A stretch of 64,000 nucleotides of DNA from CAZSHG01 sp964606695 [NCBI: uncultured bacterium] (GTDB lineage Bacteria > UBP14 > UBA6098): the NCBI GenBank assembly GCA_964606695.1, contig CAZSHG010000001.1:62001-126000 (forward strand), read 5' to 3'. How positions within the stretch are numbered: position 1 is the first letter of the stretch; each line of letters begins with the position of its first letter. Under the pieces are notes generated by a model, which did no database searches, was not told the origin of the DNA, and was given only the letters and a program-made list of their open reading frames with translations. This document shows positions 15,237 through 23,907 of the stretch, piece after piece. The position numbers were made by a program, and so were the translations under genes.

Positions 15237-16517
15237 ATGAGAAAATATATCTTCGCTACCATACTTGTTTTAGCAACGATTACCCTCGGCGCAACACCCG
15301 ATTCTTGCGTCCGAATAGGGCAGTCGGTTCTATTCTGCCTGACGGCTTCGGAGGGGAATCTTTCTCCCCCTCAAAGAGCCGCGATCGCGACCAGCGCACT
15401 CGAAGACATAATGACGGATCCCGACGGCGAACTGGATTCTCTCTGTATCGAGGAGGGAGACAGCCTTTATTCGATAGTCTATCACGGGATTCTCAGTGGC
15501 GAAGAAGGGCAATCGTTGCGAGTAATCAACATCGTGCCTCAGGATACATTCGGAACCGGACAGTCGCCGGCGGAACTCGCAGACAAATGGTATTGGGACA
15601 TCCGCAAGGGGATTTCCTCCGAAAGACAACGTTCCTGGAGTTTCGACAATCTTGCCAAACTCGCATTGGGCGTTCTGTTCCCGTTTCTCGTCTTGCTTCT
15701 TTATTATTTGATAGATAAGGCCTACCGCACGATGTCCAAATCGGTGGTGCGGCGCGAAGGCGGCACGTTCCGCGGCATCAGAATAGGCAAAATGGAGATT
15801 CTCCCGCCGCGATTGCAGATTAGCATCATCCTTAAATTCCTGTTGGTGTTAAAATGGGTTATTATCGCCCTCGCTTTATACGCGATGATATTTGTTTTCT
15901 TCACACTGTTCCCGACCACACAGCAATATTCGCAAATTCTTCTCGAAACGAGTCTCGACTGGTTGAAGAAAATCGGAGAAATCCTGGTAGATGTTCTCAA
16001 ATTCGCGATTGCCGGTTTAGTCCTATATCTTATTGCACGAATACTCTGGGCAATCGTTGATATGGTTTTCCGGCATTATGAGGAAGCCCCTGAAACGACG
16101 AAAATCCCCGATGCCGCCATATCGCCGCTTAAGAGGCTTTTCAAAGCGATAATTGTTACAATTTTCATCATCTCGCTTGTGGCAATAATTCCCGGGCCAG
16201 GGGAGTATCTGGCCTTTGGATTATTCATCCTTACCGGGGTTTTCCTGGGGATAGCTTCATTGCCGTATATCGGTAGCGTTTTTGCGGGACTCGCGATGCT
16301 GTTAGCTCGTAAAATTCAAATCGGCGACAGAATAAGAGTCGGTGGACTCGAAGGTGAAGTTGAAATGGTTGGGATAGTCTGGACGAGAATACTCACCGAC
16401 AGTTTCGAAGAACTTGTGTTGTTCAACACCAAGGTCGTTCAGGCAACAATAGTCGTCGAAAAGAAGGAACCGACATCGGCAACAGAAAAAAACGACACTC
16501 AAGAATCGAATGTGTAA
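15237..16517 (+). CDS. MscS-family mechanosensitive channel with extended periplasmic domain
   Basis: A 426-residue protein. A signal-like helix (1-18) leads into a periplasmic domain of about 130 residues. At least five membrane helices follow (about 148-168, 203-233, 255-285, 305-325, 330-360). The last ends in the MscS pore pattern GIASLPYIGSVFAGLAMLLARK and the beta domain IQIGDRIRVGGLEGEVEMVGI. The channel relieves osmotic pressure or conducts ions. ATG 15237 is chosen because of the adjacent GAGGAG; the ATG at 15216 lies in the presumed leader. It overlaps the protease gene by 8 bp. Confidence 0.85.
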   Translation: MRKYIFATILVLATITLGATPDSCVRIGQSVLFCLTASEGNLSPPQRAAIATSALEDIMTDPDGELDSLCIEEGDSLYSIVYHGILSGEEGQSLRVINIVPQDTFGTGQSPAELADKWYWDIRKGISSERQRSWSFDNLAKLALGVLFPFLVLLLYYLIDKAYRTMSKSVVRREGGTFRGIRIGKMEILPPRLQISIILKFLLVLKWVIIALALYAMIFVFFTLFPTTQQYSQILLETSLDWLKKIGEILVDVLKFAIAGLVLYLIARILWAIVDMVFRHYEEAPETTKIPDAAISPLKRLFKAIIVTIFIISLVAIIPGPGEYLAFGLFILTGVFLGIASLPYIGSVFAGLAMLLARKIQIGDRIRVGGLEGEVEMVGIVWTRILTDSFEELVLFNTKVVQATIVVEKKEPTSATEKNDTQESNV

Positions 16518-18297
16518 TCTTAAATATATTTTTATTCTATTTATTATTTCGTTTTCTTATGCAAAACCGCATTGGGTGTGGTTTGCAGATAAAGGAATCG
16601 AACCCGGTTCTATAGAAGAATCTATCGCTCTTCGAGAGGCTGAAAAGAGTTTATCTGATAGATGTATTTCGAGACGAATCAAAGCACGCGGCATAGACAA
16701 CATCGTCGATTATGAGGATATCCCACCGCCGGAAGAATACATCACCGAAATACTGCAAACCGGCGCGGAGATAAGAATGATCAGTAAATGGCTGAACGCC
16801 GTGAGCGTTTCGGCAACCGCCGATGAACTTGATAGAATTAGATCTTTACCTTTCGTGGATAAGATATCGCCGGTGGCTTCGCGGGAATTCTCGCCGGAAC
16901 CGTCCGGCTATAGGATTACAACCGAAAGCGATTATTACGGCAACAGTTTGATCCAGAACGAAATGGTCAGGGCTAATTTCGCGCACCGTGCCGGCATAAA
17001 CGGCGAAGGTGTCCTCATTTGCGTTACGGATACAGGTTTCAAGTTCGACCACGAGGCTATGGCTGGGACGGATCTGATCACGTCTTACGATTTCGTGGAC
17101 GACGATTCGGTAGTCAGTTACGAACCGGGCGACCCCTCGGCTTCCGAGACGCATGGGACAAAAGTCTGGTCGATAATCGCCGGTTTCGACGAGGGCAATC
17201 TTATCGGGATAGCCACCGGAGCAAGCTTCATTCTCGCCCGCACTGAAAATTACGACGAAGAATACCCCGGCGAGGAAGACCACTGGATAGCGTCGGCGGA
17301 GTGGGCGGACAGCATAGGCGCGGATATTATTACGCTAAGCCTCGGCTACGACGATTGGTACACACCCGATTCGATGAACGGCGATATCGCGCCGATTTCC
17401 AGGGCGGCGGACAGGATGGCCGAAATCGGTATGGTCGTTACCGCCGCCGCGGGTAACAACGGTTACGGTGTTACAACCATCACCGCTCCCGGCGACGCGG
17501 ATTCCATCCTGACGATCGGAGCCGTTACTTCGACCGGTGCAGTCGCTTCCTTTTCGTCACGCGGCCCGACCGCCGACGGCAGAACTAAACCGGAAATCTG
17601 CACCCTGGGGATGGGGACATGGTGCGCTACGTCCTACGGGATAGATTCATACGGCACTAGCTATGGCACCAGCGCGGCCACCCCGATTGCCGCGGGTTTA
17701 GCCGCTCTGATGCTACAAGCCAGACCCTATCTTTTGCCGATGGAAATCCGCGAGGCCTTGATGAACACGGCATCCAACAGCGCATCCCCGAATAACGATA
17801 TCGGGTGGGGCGTCCCGGATATAGCCGCCGCCCTGTCTTATCCAATTGCAGGACAAATCGAACTGCCGCTTTTCCGCGGCTGGAACTTCGTTTCGATACC
17901 CATTACAAGCTCGCTCCCGGCGGATTCCGCTTTCCCGGATAGAATCGGCGACGTGTGGAAATGGAATCCGGATTCCCTCGATTATGCGACCGCGACAACA
18001 ATCGAACCGGGTGAATCCTATTTCGTATTCTTCGGTCACGATACTATTATTTCGATAAGCGGTGCGCCGTTGACTTCGACCTCGAAAACGGTCGAGCCGG
18101 GTTGGAACTCGATCGGAGGCGTGAGGTCGAATTGTTACCTGCCGACTATGGCTACCGCTTCCACAGCAGGCTTAGATATCTTTTTGTATAACTGGAATCC
18201 AATCGAGCAGGATTACCGTCAATCGAAAACCCTCTCGCCCGGCTCGGGAGCTTTCCTGCTCGTTCTCGAACCCGGCGATATCAATATCATAGAATAA
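16510..18297 (+). CDS. secreted subtilisin-like (S8) serine protease
   Basis: A 595-residue exported protease. Signal peptide about 1-19; an inhibitor I9-like propeptide follows to about 120. The S8 catalytic domain (155-435) has Asp174 in VTDTGF, His215 in ETHGTKV, oxyanion Asn316 in AAGNN and Ser388 in GTSYGTSAATP. Residues 450-595 form a beta-rich C-terminal region with two similar lobes (GWNFVSIP and GWNSIGGV), a tail often seen in FCB secreted proteases, but without the NPFNS-type sorting domain. It overlaps mscS by 8 bp and is followed 5 nt later by a lipoprotein gene. Confidence 0.92.
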   Translation: MCNLKYIFILFIISFSYAKPHWVWFADKGIEPGSIEESIALREAEKSLSDRCISRRIKARGIDNIVDYEDIPPPEEYITEILQTGAEIRMISKWLNAVSVSATADELDRIRSLPFVDKISPVASREFSPEPSGYRITTESDYYGNSLIQNEMVRANFAHRAGINGEGVLICVTDTGFKFDHEAMAGTDLITSYDFVDDDSVVSYEPGDPSASETHGTKVWSIIAGFDEGNLIGIATGASFILARTENYDEEYPGEEDHWIASAEWADSIGADIITLSLGYDDWYTPDSMNGDIAPISRAADRMAEIGMVVTAAAGNNGYGVTTITAPGDADSILTIGAVTSTGAVASFSSRGPTADGRTKPEICTLGMGTWCATSYGIDSYGTSYGTSAATPIAAGLAALMLQARPYLLPMEIREALMNTASNSASPNNDIGWGVPDIAAALSYPIAGQIELPLFRGWNFVSIPITSSLPADSAFPDRIGDVWKWNPDSLDYATATTIEPGESYFVFFGHDTIISISGAPLTSTSKTVEPGWNSIGGVRSNCYLPTMATASTAGLDIFLYNWNPIEQDYRQSKTLSPGSGAFLLVLEPGDINIIE

Positions 18298-18302
18298 TTA
18301 TC

Positions 18303-19601
18303 ATGCGAAAAACAGAATTACTCATTGCCATTGTCCTGTTAGCGCTTTCCTGTAGCGGCAATCCTCAATTAACTGTCGAATCGGAAACATATACGGCCGG
18401 CACCTTGATGCCCAAAGCGAAAATCGAGGTCTGGTTCGTCCTCAAAAATACCGGCGACGCGCCTCTGGTCATCGAGAATATTCGTTCCATGTGCGATTGT
18501 ATCACGATACAGGCCGCACCGGACACCATAGCGGTGGACACCGGCGATAGTATCATGGTCGAATATATCGCCCCGGAAGAACCCGGCAGGGACGAAAGCA
18601 GTATTATGGTGCGCACCAACACCGAACCAAAGAACACCAAATTGACCATCGTTTCGAATGTTTTAGAAAGTAAGCTCGAAAAGGACGATTCGTCTATCGT
18701 TATCGTGCCCTTCCAGAATAAAGGAGTTCCGGGAGGCAACGAGTTCTCTCTGGAGATTTTCCGTTACCTGACCGAAAACCTACCGGAGAGTTTTCGCCCG
18801 ATGAATCCCAACACATATACCGAAGCCATTCAGGCGGATCCCGGTTACGGAACCCAACCTATCCACGACGTTGCGCGGAAACTGAACCACGCGCTCGGTA
18901 TCCGTTACGGGGTTTTCGGCGAGGTTAGACCTAATCCCCGGGGCGGCATCGACGCGAATATTATGCTCGTTGACGGATTCTTCCATCTTCCCATCGGAAG
19001 GATTCTCCAGGGAGTCCCGGAGGAGCGGTTATTAGCCGCATTATCCGACACGCTCAATTCATTCCTGACCAATCCCCGCGAATATATCAAACAGGCGTTG
19101 ATGGTGGAATTACAACAGAAATGGGCCGAACAACGCCAAAAACTTATCAACAATCCCGCGCCGGAAATAACCGCCAAAGACATCAGGACGGGCGAGGAAA
19201 TTTCATTAAGCGATTTCCGGGGTAAACCACTCGTTCTGCAATTTTTCTCCACCGACTGCGAACACTGCGAGGAGGAAATGGATTGGCTTTCCGGAATGGT
19301 TACCGAACATGAAGATATCGCCGCATTGGGTATCTCCGTTAATGTGGGTGAACGCGATTCCGTAATAGAATATATCCAGGATAAGAATTTAAAATATCCT
19401 GTAATTTTACCGGACGAAGAGGGCGAAAAACAACTCGATCCATATTATGGCGGTGCGACGCCTCAGACGGTCATTATAACGCCGCAGGGCGTCGTCGCGC
19501 AGTCGTTCGTAGGCTTCTCGCACGGGGTCATGGATAACTTCGAGAAGCTACTCATCGCGATGATAAAACAAAAAGAACCTACCGCACCCAAAACGGAGTA
19601 G
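18303..19601 (+). CDS. lipoprotein fusing DUF1573, a central domain and a TlpA-like thioredoxin domain
   Basis: A 432-residue lipoprotein (lipobox LALSC, Cys17). Residues 22-120 match the DUF1573 Ig-like pattern (KNTGDAPLVIENIRSMCDC, with the family's CxC at 64-66). Residues 130-270 are a separate alpha/beta domain (VPFQNKG, GIRYGVFGEV) resembling TolB N-terminal or curli/lipoprotein penicillin-binding activator folds; this assignment is tentative. Residues 285-430 are a TlpA/AhpC-like redoxin with CEHC at 319-322 and the cis-Pro GGATPQT. It is probably a periplasmic thiol oxidoreductase tethered to a membrane. It sits between protease and TonB receptor genes with 3-5 nt spacing. Confidence 0.8.
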   Translation: MRKTELLIAIVLLALSCSGNPQLTVESETYTAGTLMPKAKIEVWFVLKNTGDAPLVIENIRSMCDCITIQAAPDTIAVDTGDSIMVEYIAPEEPGRDESSIMVRTNTEPKNTKLTIVSNVLESKLEKDDSSIVIVPFQNKGVPGGNEFSLEIFRYLTENLPESFRPMNPNTYTEAIQADPGYGTQPIHDVARKLNHALGIRYGVFGEVRPNPRGGIDANIMLVDGFFHLPIGRILQGVPEERLLAALSDTLNSFLTNPREYIKQALMVELQQKWAEQRQKLINNPAPEITAKDIRTGEEISLSDFRGKPLVLQFFSTDCEHCEEEMDWLSGMVTEHEDIAALGISVNVGERDSVIEYIQDKNLKYPVILPDEEGEKQLDPYYGGATPQTVIITPQGVVAQSFVGFSHGVMDNFEKLLIAMIKQKEPTAPKTE

Positions 19602-19604
19602 AAA

Positions 19605-21911
19605 ATGAGGCTCTCAGGCGTTTTTTTCGCGCTATTTATTATCCTTGTCTTTTCTGCGATCGCCCAAAATGACGGAGTTTACGTGGTTTCCGGCTATATC
19701 ACGGATGCCGCTGACGGGGAGGCTATCGCCGGCGCCAATCTTAAGATTAAAAACGAGTCATACGGCGCGGCGGCTAATCTGCACGGCTTCTTCTCCATTC
19801 CACGAGTTCCCGAAGGAATATACACCCTGGTTATTTCGGCAATTGGCTACGAATCGGTCGAACGCGAGATAGTCTGTGCCGGCGAACCCCTGCGCCTCGA
19901 TATCGAACTGAAACAGACCGCGTTGGTCGGCGAAGAAGTCGTGGTCGAAGCGCAGAGAGTCGGAGGGATGGACGACCCTTACGTCGGCCATTCAATAGTC
20001 GAACAGGACATGATACTGCGTTCGCCGGGTATCCTGGAACCCGACCTGTTCCGGACAATCCAGAACATGACGGGCGTCCTATCCATCTCGGATTATTCCT
20101 CCGGGCTGTATATCTGGGGAAGCACGCCCAGCGGCAATCTGGTGCAGTTGGATAACATAGTCGTTTACAATCCAACCCATTTGTTCGGTTTCTCGAGCAG
20201 TTTTATCGCGGACGCCATTCGCGAGGTCAATCTGGTGAAGGGCGGATACCCGGCTAAATGGGGCGGCAGAATGGGAAGCGTCCTCGACATCACGAATAAA
20301 GACGGCAACCGAAAAGAGTTTTCCGGCATGGCCGAACTTTCCGTGTTATCCGGACAATTACTATTGGAAGGCCCGGTCGGCAAAGGAAGCTTCATGGCCG
20401 CAGGCAGACGCACATGGATCGACATGGCGACTCAGGCATTGCTCGCCGAAGAAGATGAAATGCCCTACCATTTCTACGATTTCCAGAGTCGCATAAATCA
20501 GGACTTTTCGCCCCGCGATAAACTAACCCTCAGTTTCTATTCCGGCGACGATATCCTCGCATTCGAGGACGAAGAGACTACCGACGACTCTGACGATTTC
20601 GAATATCGATGGGGTAATATCACAACGAGTCTCCAGTGGAAACATATCTTCCACGACCAGCTTTTCGGGCACGTAGCTCTTGCGGGAAGCCGTTTTCGCG
20701 CAAGGTTCAACACCGGCGACGGCTATTACGACCGGTTGAACACAATAGGCGATGTTACGGCTAAGGGCGATTTGACTTATTTCCATTCGGAAAAACACAC
20801 GATGAATTTCGGCGGAGTTCTCAAATGGCGCGAAGTCCGCAACAAGGACGAAGTCCTCGCCGAAGAATGGGATTGGGAAGCCGATTCGATGGTGGAAACT
20901 ACCGTCCGCTGGGACAAGATCACCAACGCCTCGCTCATCGCGCTATATGCCGAGGAGGAATATAAGCCGAATACGCTCTGGAAATTCCAGCTCGGCCTGC
21001 GTTCCGAATTCGCTTTTAACGGGAACTATTTTCGAGTCGGCCCGCGCCTTTCCGCACAGCGGAGAATCGACCACAAGAGCGTTCTACGCATGGCGACCGG
21101 CCAATATTACCAATACGTCCATCTTTACAACCCGGCGGAAGAACAGGGATTTGCCTTCCTCGATTTCTGGATTCCGGTGGACGAGAATCTCAAATCCGGC
21201 TCGGCGCAACATTTCGTTATAGGATTCGATACCGATCATCTGCCCGTCCACGTCGCTACTAACGCCTATGTCAAACACATGGATCATCTGCTCGCCGGAC
21301 GCGAGCAATTCATCCTTCACCTCGACGATAATATCCACACGCAATTTTACGAGGGAAGCGGCTGGGCTACAGGCTTCGACGTTACATTCGAGGGCGATTG
21401 GGGCAAGTTCGGCGGATGGCTCGGTTACAGCCTCGGATGGGTGCAATACACGATGGGCGATTCCGCCGACGGCATAAACGATGGCGAACCATACCCTCCC
21501 AAATTCGACCGACGGCACAGTATCAATATGTCGATTGGCTACAATATCTCGCCACGTATAGATTTGACCGCCGTTTACAATTTAGGAACGGGACAACCAT
21601 GCACTTCTTTAGATCACTGGGAACTCGAATACTGGCACGAGGGCGGCGATTCTGTCTATTATCCCGTATATAGCGATAATTACCACGACGACAGATTGCC
21701 TTTTTACAACCGCTTCGATCTCGGCATGCGATGGAAAATCGTCGATCGCGAAAGCTGGGATATGTATATGTTCGCACAGATAATCAATTTCTTCAATAGC
21801 ACCAATTACCTATTCAGGGATCCCAAAGAAATGGTCGATGGCGAAATCGATTACGACGACATGAAAATGTTCCCCTGGTTCCCCTATCTCGGTTTCCGCG
21901 CGGAGTTTTAA
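19605..21911 (+). CDS. TonB-dependent outer-membrane receptor with carboxypeptidase-like regulatory domain
   Basis: A 768-residue outer-membrane protein. Signal peptide 1-21, then a CarboxypepD_reg-like domain (about 24-113: SGYITDAADGEAIAGANL, GFFSIPRVPEGIYTL, VISAIGY), the SusC-like arrangement. A plug (about 125-235) includes LVQLDNIVVYNPTHLFG and EVNLVKGGYPAKWGGRMGSVLDI. The barrel ends with aromatic PWFPYLGFRAEF. The substrate is unknown; no SusD partner, TonB, ExbB or ExbD gene is visible. Spacing to the upstream lipoprotein is 3 nt, so it may be co-expressed with the protease and redoxin proteins as an envelope module. Confidence 0.9.
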   Translation: MRLSGVFFALFIILVFSAIAQNDGVYVVSGYITDAADGEAIAGANLKIKNESYGAAANLHGFFSIPRVPEGIYTLVISAIGYESVEREIVCAGEPLRLDIELKQTALVGEEVVVEAQRVGGMDDPYVGHSIVEQDMILRSPGILEPDLFRTIQNMTGVLSISDYSSGLYIWGSTPSGNLVQLDNIVVYNPTHLFGFSSSFIADAIREVNLVKGGYPAKWGGRMGSVLDITNKDGNRKEFSGMAELSVLSGQLLLEGPVGKGSFMAAGRRTWIDMATQALLAEEDEMPYHFYDFQSRINQDFSPRDKLTLSFYSGDDILAFEDEETTDDSDDFEYRWGNITTSLQWKHIFHDQLFGHVALAGSRFRARFNTGDGYYDRLNTIGDVTAKGDLTYFHSEKHTMNFGGVLKWREVRNKDEVLAEEWDWEADSMVETTVRWDKITNASLIALYAEEEYKPNTLWKFQLGLRSEFAFNGNYFRVGPRLSAQRRIDHKSVLRMATGQYYQYVHLYNPAEEQGFAFLDFWIPVDENLKSGSAQHFVIGFDTDHLPVHVATNAYVKHMDHLLAGREQFILHLDDNIHTQFYEGSGWATGFDVTFEGDWGKFGGWLGYSLGWVQYTMGDSADGINDGEPYPPKFDRRHSINMSIGYNISPRIDLTAVYNLGTGQPCTSLDHWELEYWHEGGDSVYYPVYSDNYHDDRLPFYNRFDLGMRWKIVDRESWDMYMFAQIINFFNSTNYLFRDPKEMVDGEIDYDDMKMFPWFPYLGFRAEF

Positions 21912-21977
21912 CGGATAGTCGTTGTCGGGCATCCGACCTCCTCAAAATAACATTTTCGCTTAATTCTACTCAACAAC

Positions 21978-21994
21978 CCCGGCGTCTCGCCGGG
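21978..21994 (-). repeat. REP-like GC palindrome, inverted copy
   Basis: CCCGGCG-TCT-CGCCGGG; read on the minus strand the surroundings (AAACCCGGCGAGACGCCGGGG) match the 10.3-kb repeats. It lies after the TonB receptor stop and may also serve as a transcription stop there, though no long T run follows. Confidence 0.65.
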
Positions 21995-22117
21995 TTTAAG
22001 AGGAGATTTATCGCTCCGACGACAATCGTCAATCATAAATCATCGCTTAAAAACCCTTTTCAACTTCGCAATTTCACTTATATTATAGACGACGTCGGAA
22101 TATCAAAACGGAGACTC

Positions 22118-22966
22118 GTGTCCGATAGAACTGTCGAAATAAATGATTTAGCGCGTCGTATCCGCTACGATATCGTTATGTCAATTTACAACGCGGGTAG
22201 CGGTCATCCGGGGGGTTCGCTTTCCATCGCGGACGTTCTCGCGGTGATGTATTCCGATGTCCTCGACCGCGATCCTATCGATCCGCATTGGCCGGACAGA
22301 GATCGTATTATTTTATCGAAGGGGCACGCCGCGCCGGCGTTATATTCCGCTCTCGCCGAGGCCGGTTATTTTGACAGGGATATTTTGTGGACACTGCGAA
22401 AATTCGGAAGCCCGCTTCAGGGGCACCCGTGCAGATTAAAAGGCCCGCCCGGTTTGGAGATGTCCACCGGAAGCCTGGGGCAGGGATTATCGATAGCTGT
22501 CGGTCTGGCTCTCGGCGCGAGAATCAAGGGCGAGAAATGGCGAACTTACTGTATCCTCGGCGACGGCGAACTGGACGAAGGGTCGGTATGGGAAGCTATA
22601 ATGGCCGGCGCGCATCACAGATTATCGAATTTATGCGCGATAATCGATAACAACGGCCTGCAAATCGACGGCGAATGTTGTCAGGTTATGAACCTGGGAA
22701 ATATCGATTCAAAATTCCGTGCCTTCGGGTGGCATGTTATAAGGATCGACGGCCACCATATAGCCTCGATTCGAACGGCTTTCGACAGAACCACGCAATT
22801 CGACGATAAACCCACGGCGATTGTCCTTTCGACTGTCAAGGGCAAGGGCGTAAGTTTTATGGAAAACAAAGTGGAATGGCATAGCAAGCCTTTGACCGAG
22901 AAACAGGCGAAAACCGCTATCGGCGAGATCGGTTACTATTGGGGCGAGTTGGGAGGTTTGCTGTGA
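22118..22966 (+). CDS. transketolase, N-terminal subunit
   Basis: The thiamine-diphosphate binding half of a split transketolase (282 residues), which transfers two-carbon units in the non-oxidative pentose phosphate pathway. Features: GSGHPGGSLSIADVLAV, SKGHAAPALY, and the ThDP motif GDGELDEGSVWEA ending in DNNG. It starts at GTG 22118 after a GGAG site. The stop overlaps the GTG start of the C-terminal subunit by four bases, giving coupled translation of the two halves. Confidence 0.93.
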   Translation: MSDRTVEINDLARRIRYDIVMSIYNAGSGHPGGSLSIADVLAVMYSDVLDRDPIDPHWPDRDRIILSKGHAAPALYSALAEAGYFDRDILWTLRKFGSPLQGHPCRLKGPPGLEMSTGSLGQGLSIAVGLALGARIKGEKWRTYCILGDGELDEGSVWEAIMAGAHHRLSNLCAIIDNNGLQIDGECCQVMNLGNIDSKFRAFGWHVIRIDGHHIASIRTAFDRTTQFDDKPTAIVLSTVKGKGVSFMENKVEWHSKPLTEKQAKTAIGEIGYYWGELGGLL

Positions 22967-23907
22967 GAATTCCGACTAAACCTTCCAGAGACGGTTTCGG
23001 CGAAGGCCTGCTGGACGCCGCCACTGTAAATAAGCGCGTGGTTGCTATCGGGAGCGATATCTCCGATTCGGTTCGCACCGGGTGGTTCGCGAAAGAGTAT
23101 CCTGACAGATTCATCAGCCTGGGCATAGCGGAACAGAACGCGGCGGGCGTGTCAGCGGGGCTGGCGCTGACCGGATTAATCCCCGTAGTGGCCAATTACG
23201 GCGTCTTCGCGTCTGGACGATGTTTCGACCAGATACGGACGTCGATATGTTATCCTAATTTGAACGTTAAGATCTGCGGCGCGCACGGGGGAATATCTGT
23301 TGGTCCGGACGGCGCAACGCATCAAGCCCTCTCGGAAATCGCTCTTATGCGCGTTCTCCCGAACATGACCGTAATCGTCCCATGCGATTCCAATCAGACA
23401 AGAAAGGCGACGAAGCGGGCTATTTTAGATATTGGAACGCCCGCCTACATTCGAACAGGGCGCGAACCCATCCCCCTGTTCACGGAACCGGACGAACCTT
23501 ACGAAATCGGCAAGGCTATCCTTCGGCGCAAAGGTAGCGACGTAGCTATAATAGCTTGCGGAGCGATGGTTTACGAGTCTCTTCTCGCCGGAGAAATCCT
23601 CGAAAAGAGTGGAATTTCCGCGCAAGTTATCGACCTTCATACGATAAAACCTATCGACAGAGAAGCGATTATCTCAGCGGCTACCTGCGGCGCTATCGTA
23701 ACAGTCGAGGAACATCAGCGTTACGCCGGTATGGGGAGCGCCGTCGCGGAGGTCGTAGTAACCGAAGCTCCGGTTCCAATGGATATAATCGGCATCGATG
23801 ACCGTTTCGGCGAATCCGGACAGCCCGAAGAACTACTCAAATCCTTCGGCCTGACCGCAGAGAATATTGCCGGAAGAACTTTGGACCTGTTGAAAAGAAT
23901 AGTATGA
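22963..23907 (+). CDS. transketolase, C-terminal subunit
   Basis: The pyrimidine-binding and C-terminal half of split transketolase (314 residues). Landmarks: FISLGIAEQNAAGVSAGLAL with the catalytic Glu that activates ThDP, GAHGGISVGPDGATHQALSEIALMR, and a C-terminal domain with VEEHQRYAGMGSAV. Start GTG 22963 has GGGAGG 7 nt upstream and overlaps the N subunit stop; the longer TTG start at 22939 lies inside that subunit and has no site. It overlaps the following sensor gene by 4 bp. Confidence 0.93.
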   Translation: MRIPTKPSRDGFGEGLLDAATVNKRVVAIGSDISDSVRTGWFAKEYPDRFISLGIAEQNAAGVSAGLALTGLIPVVANYGVFASGRCFDQIRTSICYPNLNVKICGAHGGISVGPDGATHQALSEIALMRVLPNMTVIVPCDSNQTRKATKRAILDIGTPAYIRTGREPIPLFTEPDEPYEIGKAILRRKGSDVAIIACGAMVYESLLAGEILEKSGISAQVIDLHTIKPIDREAIISAATCGAIVTVEEHQRYAGMGSAVAEVVVTEAPVPMDIIGIDDRFGESGQPEELLKSFGLTAENIAGRTLDLLKRIV

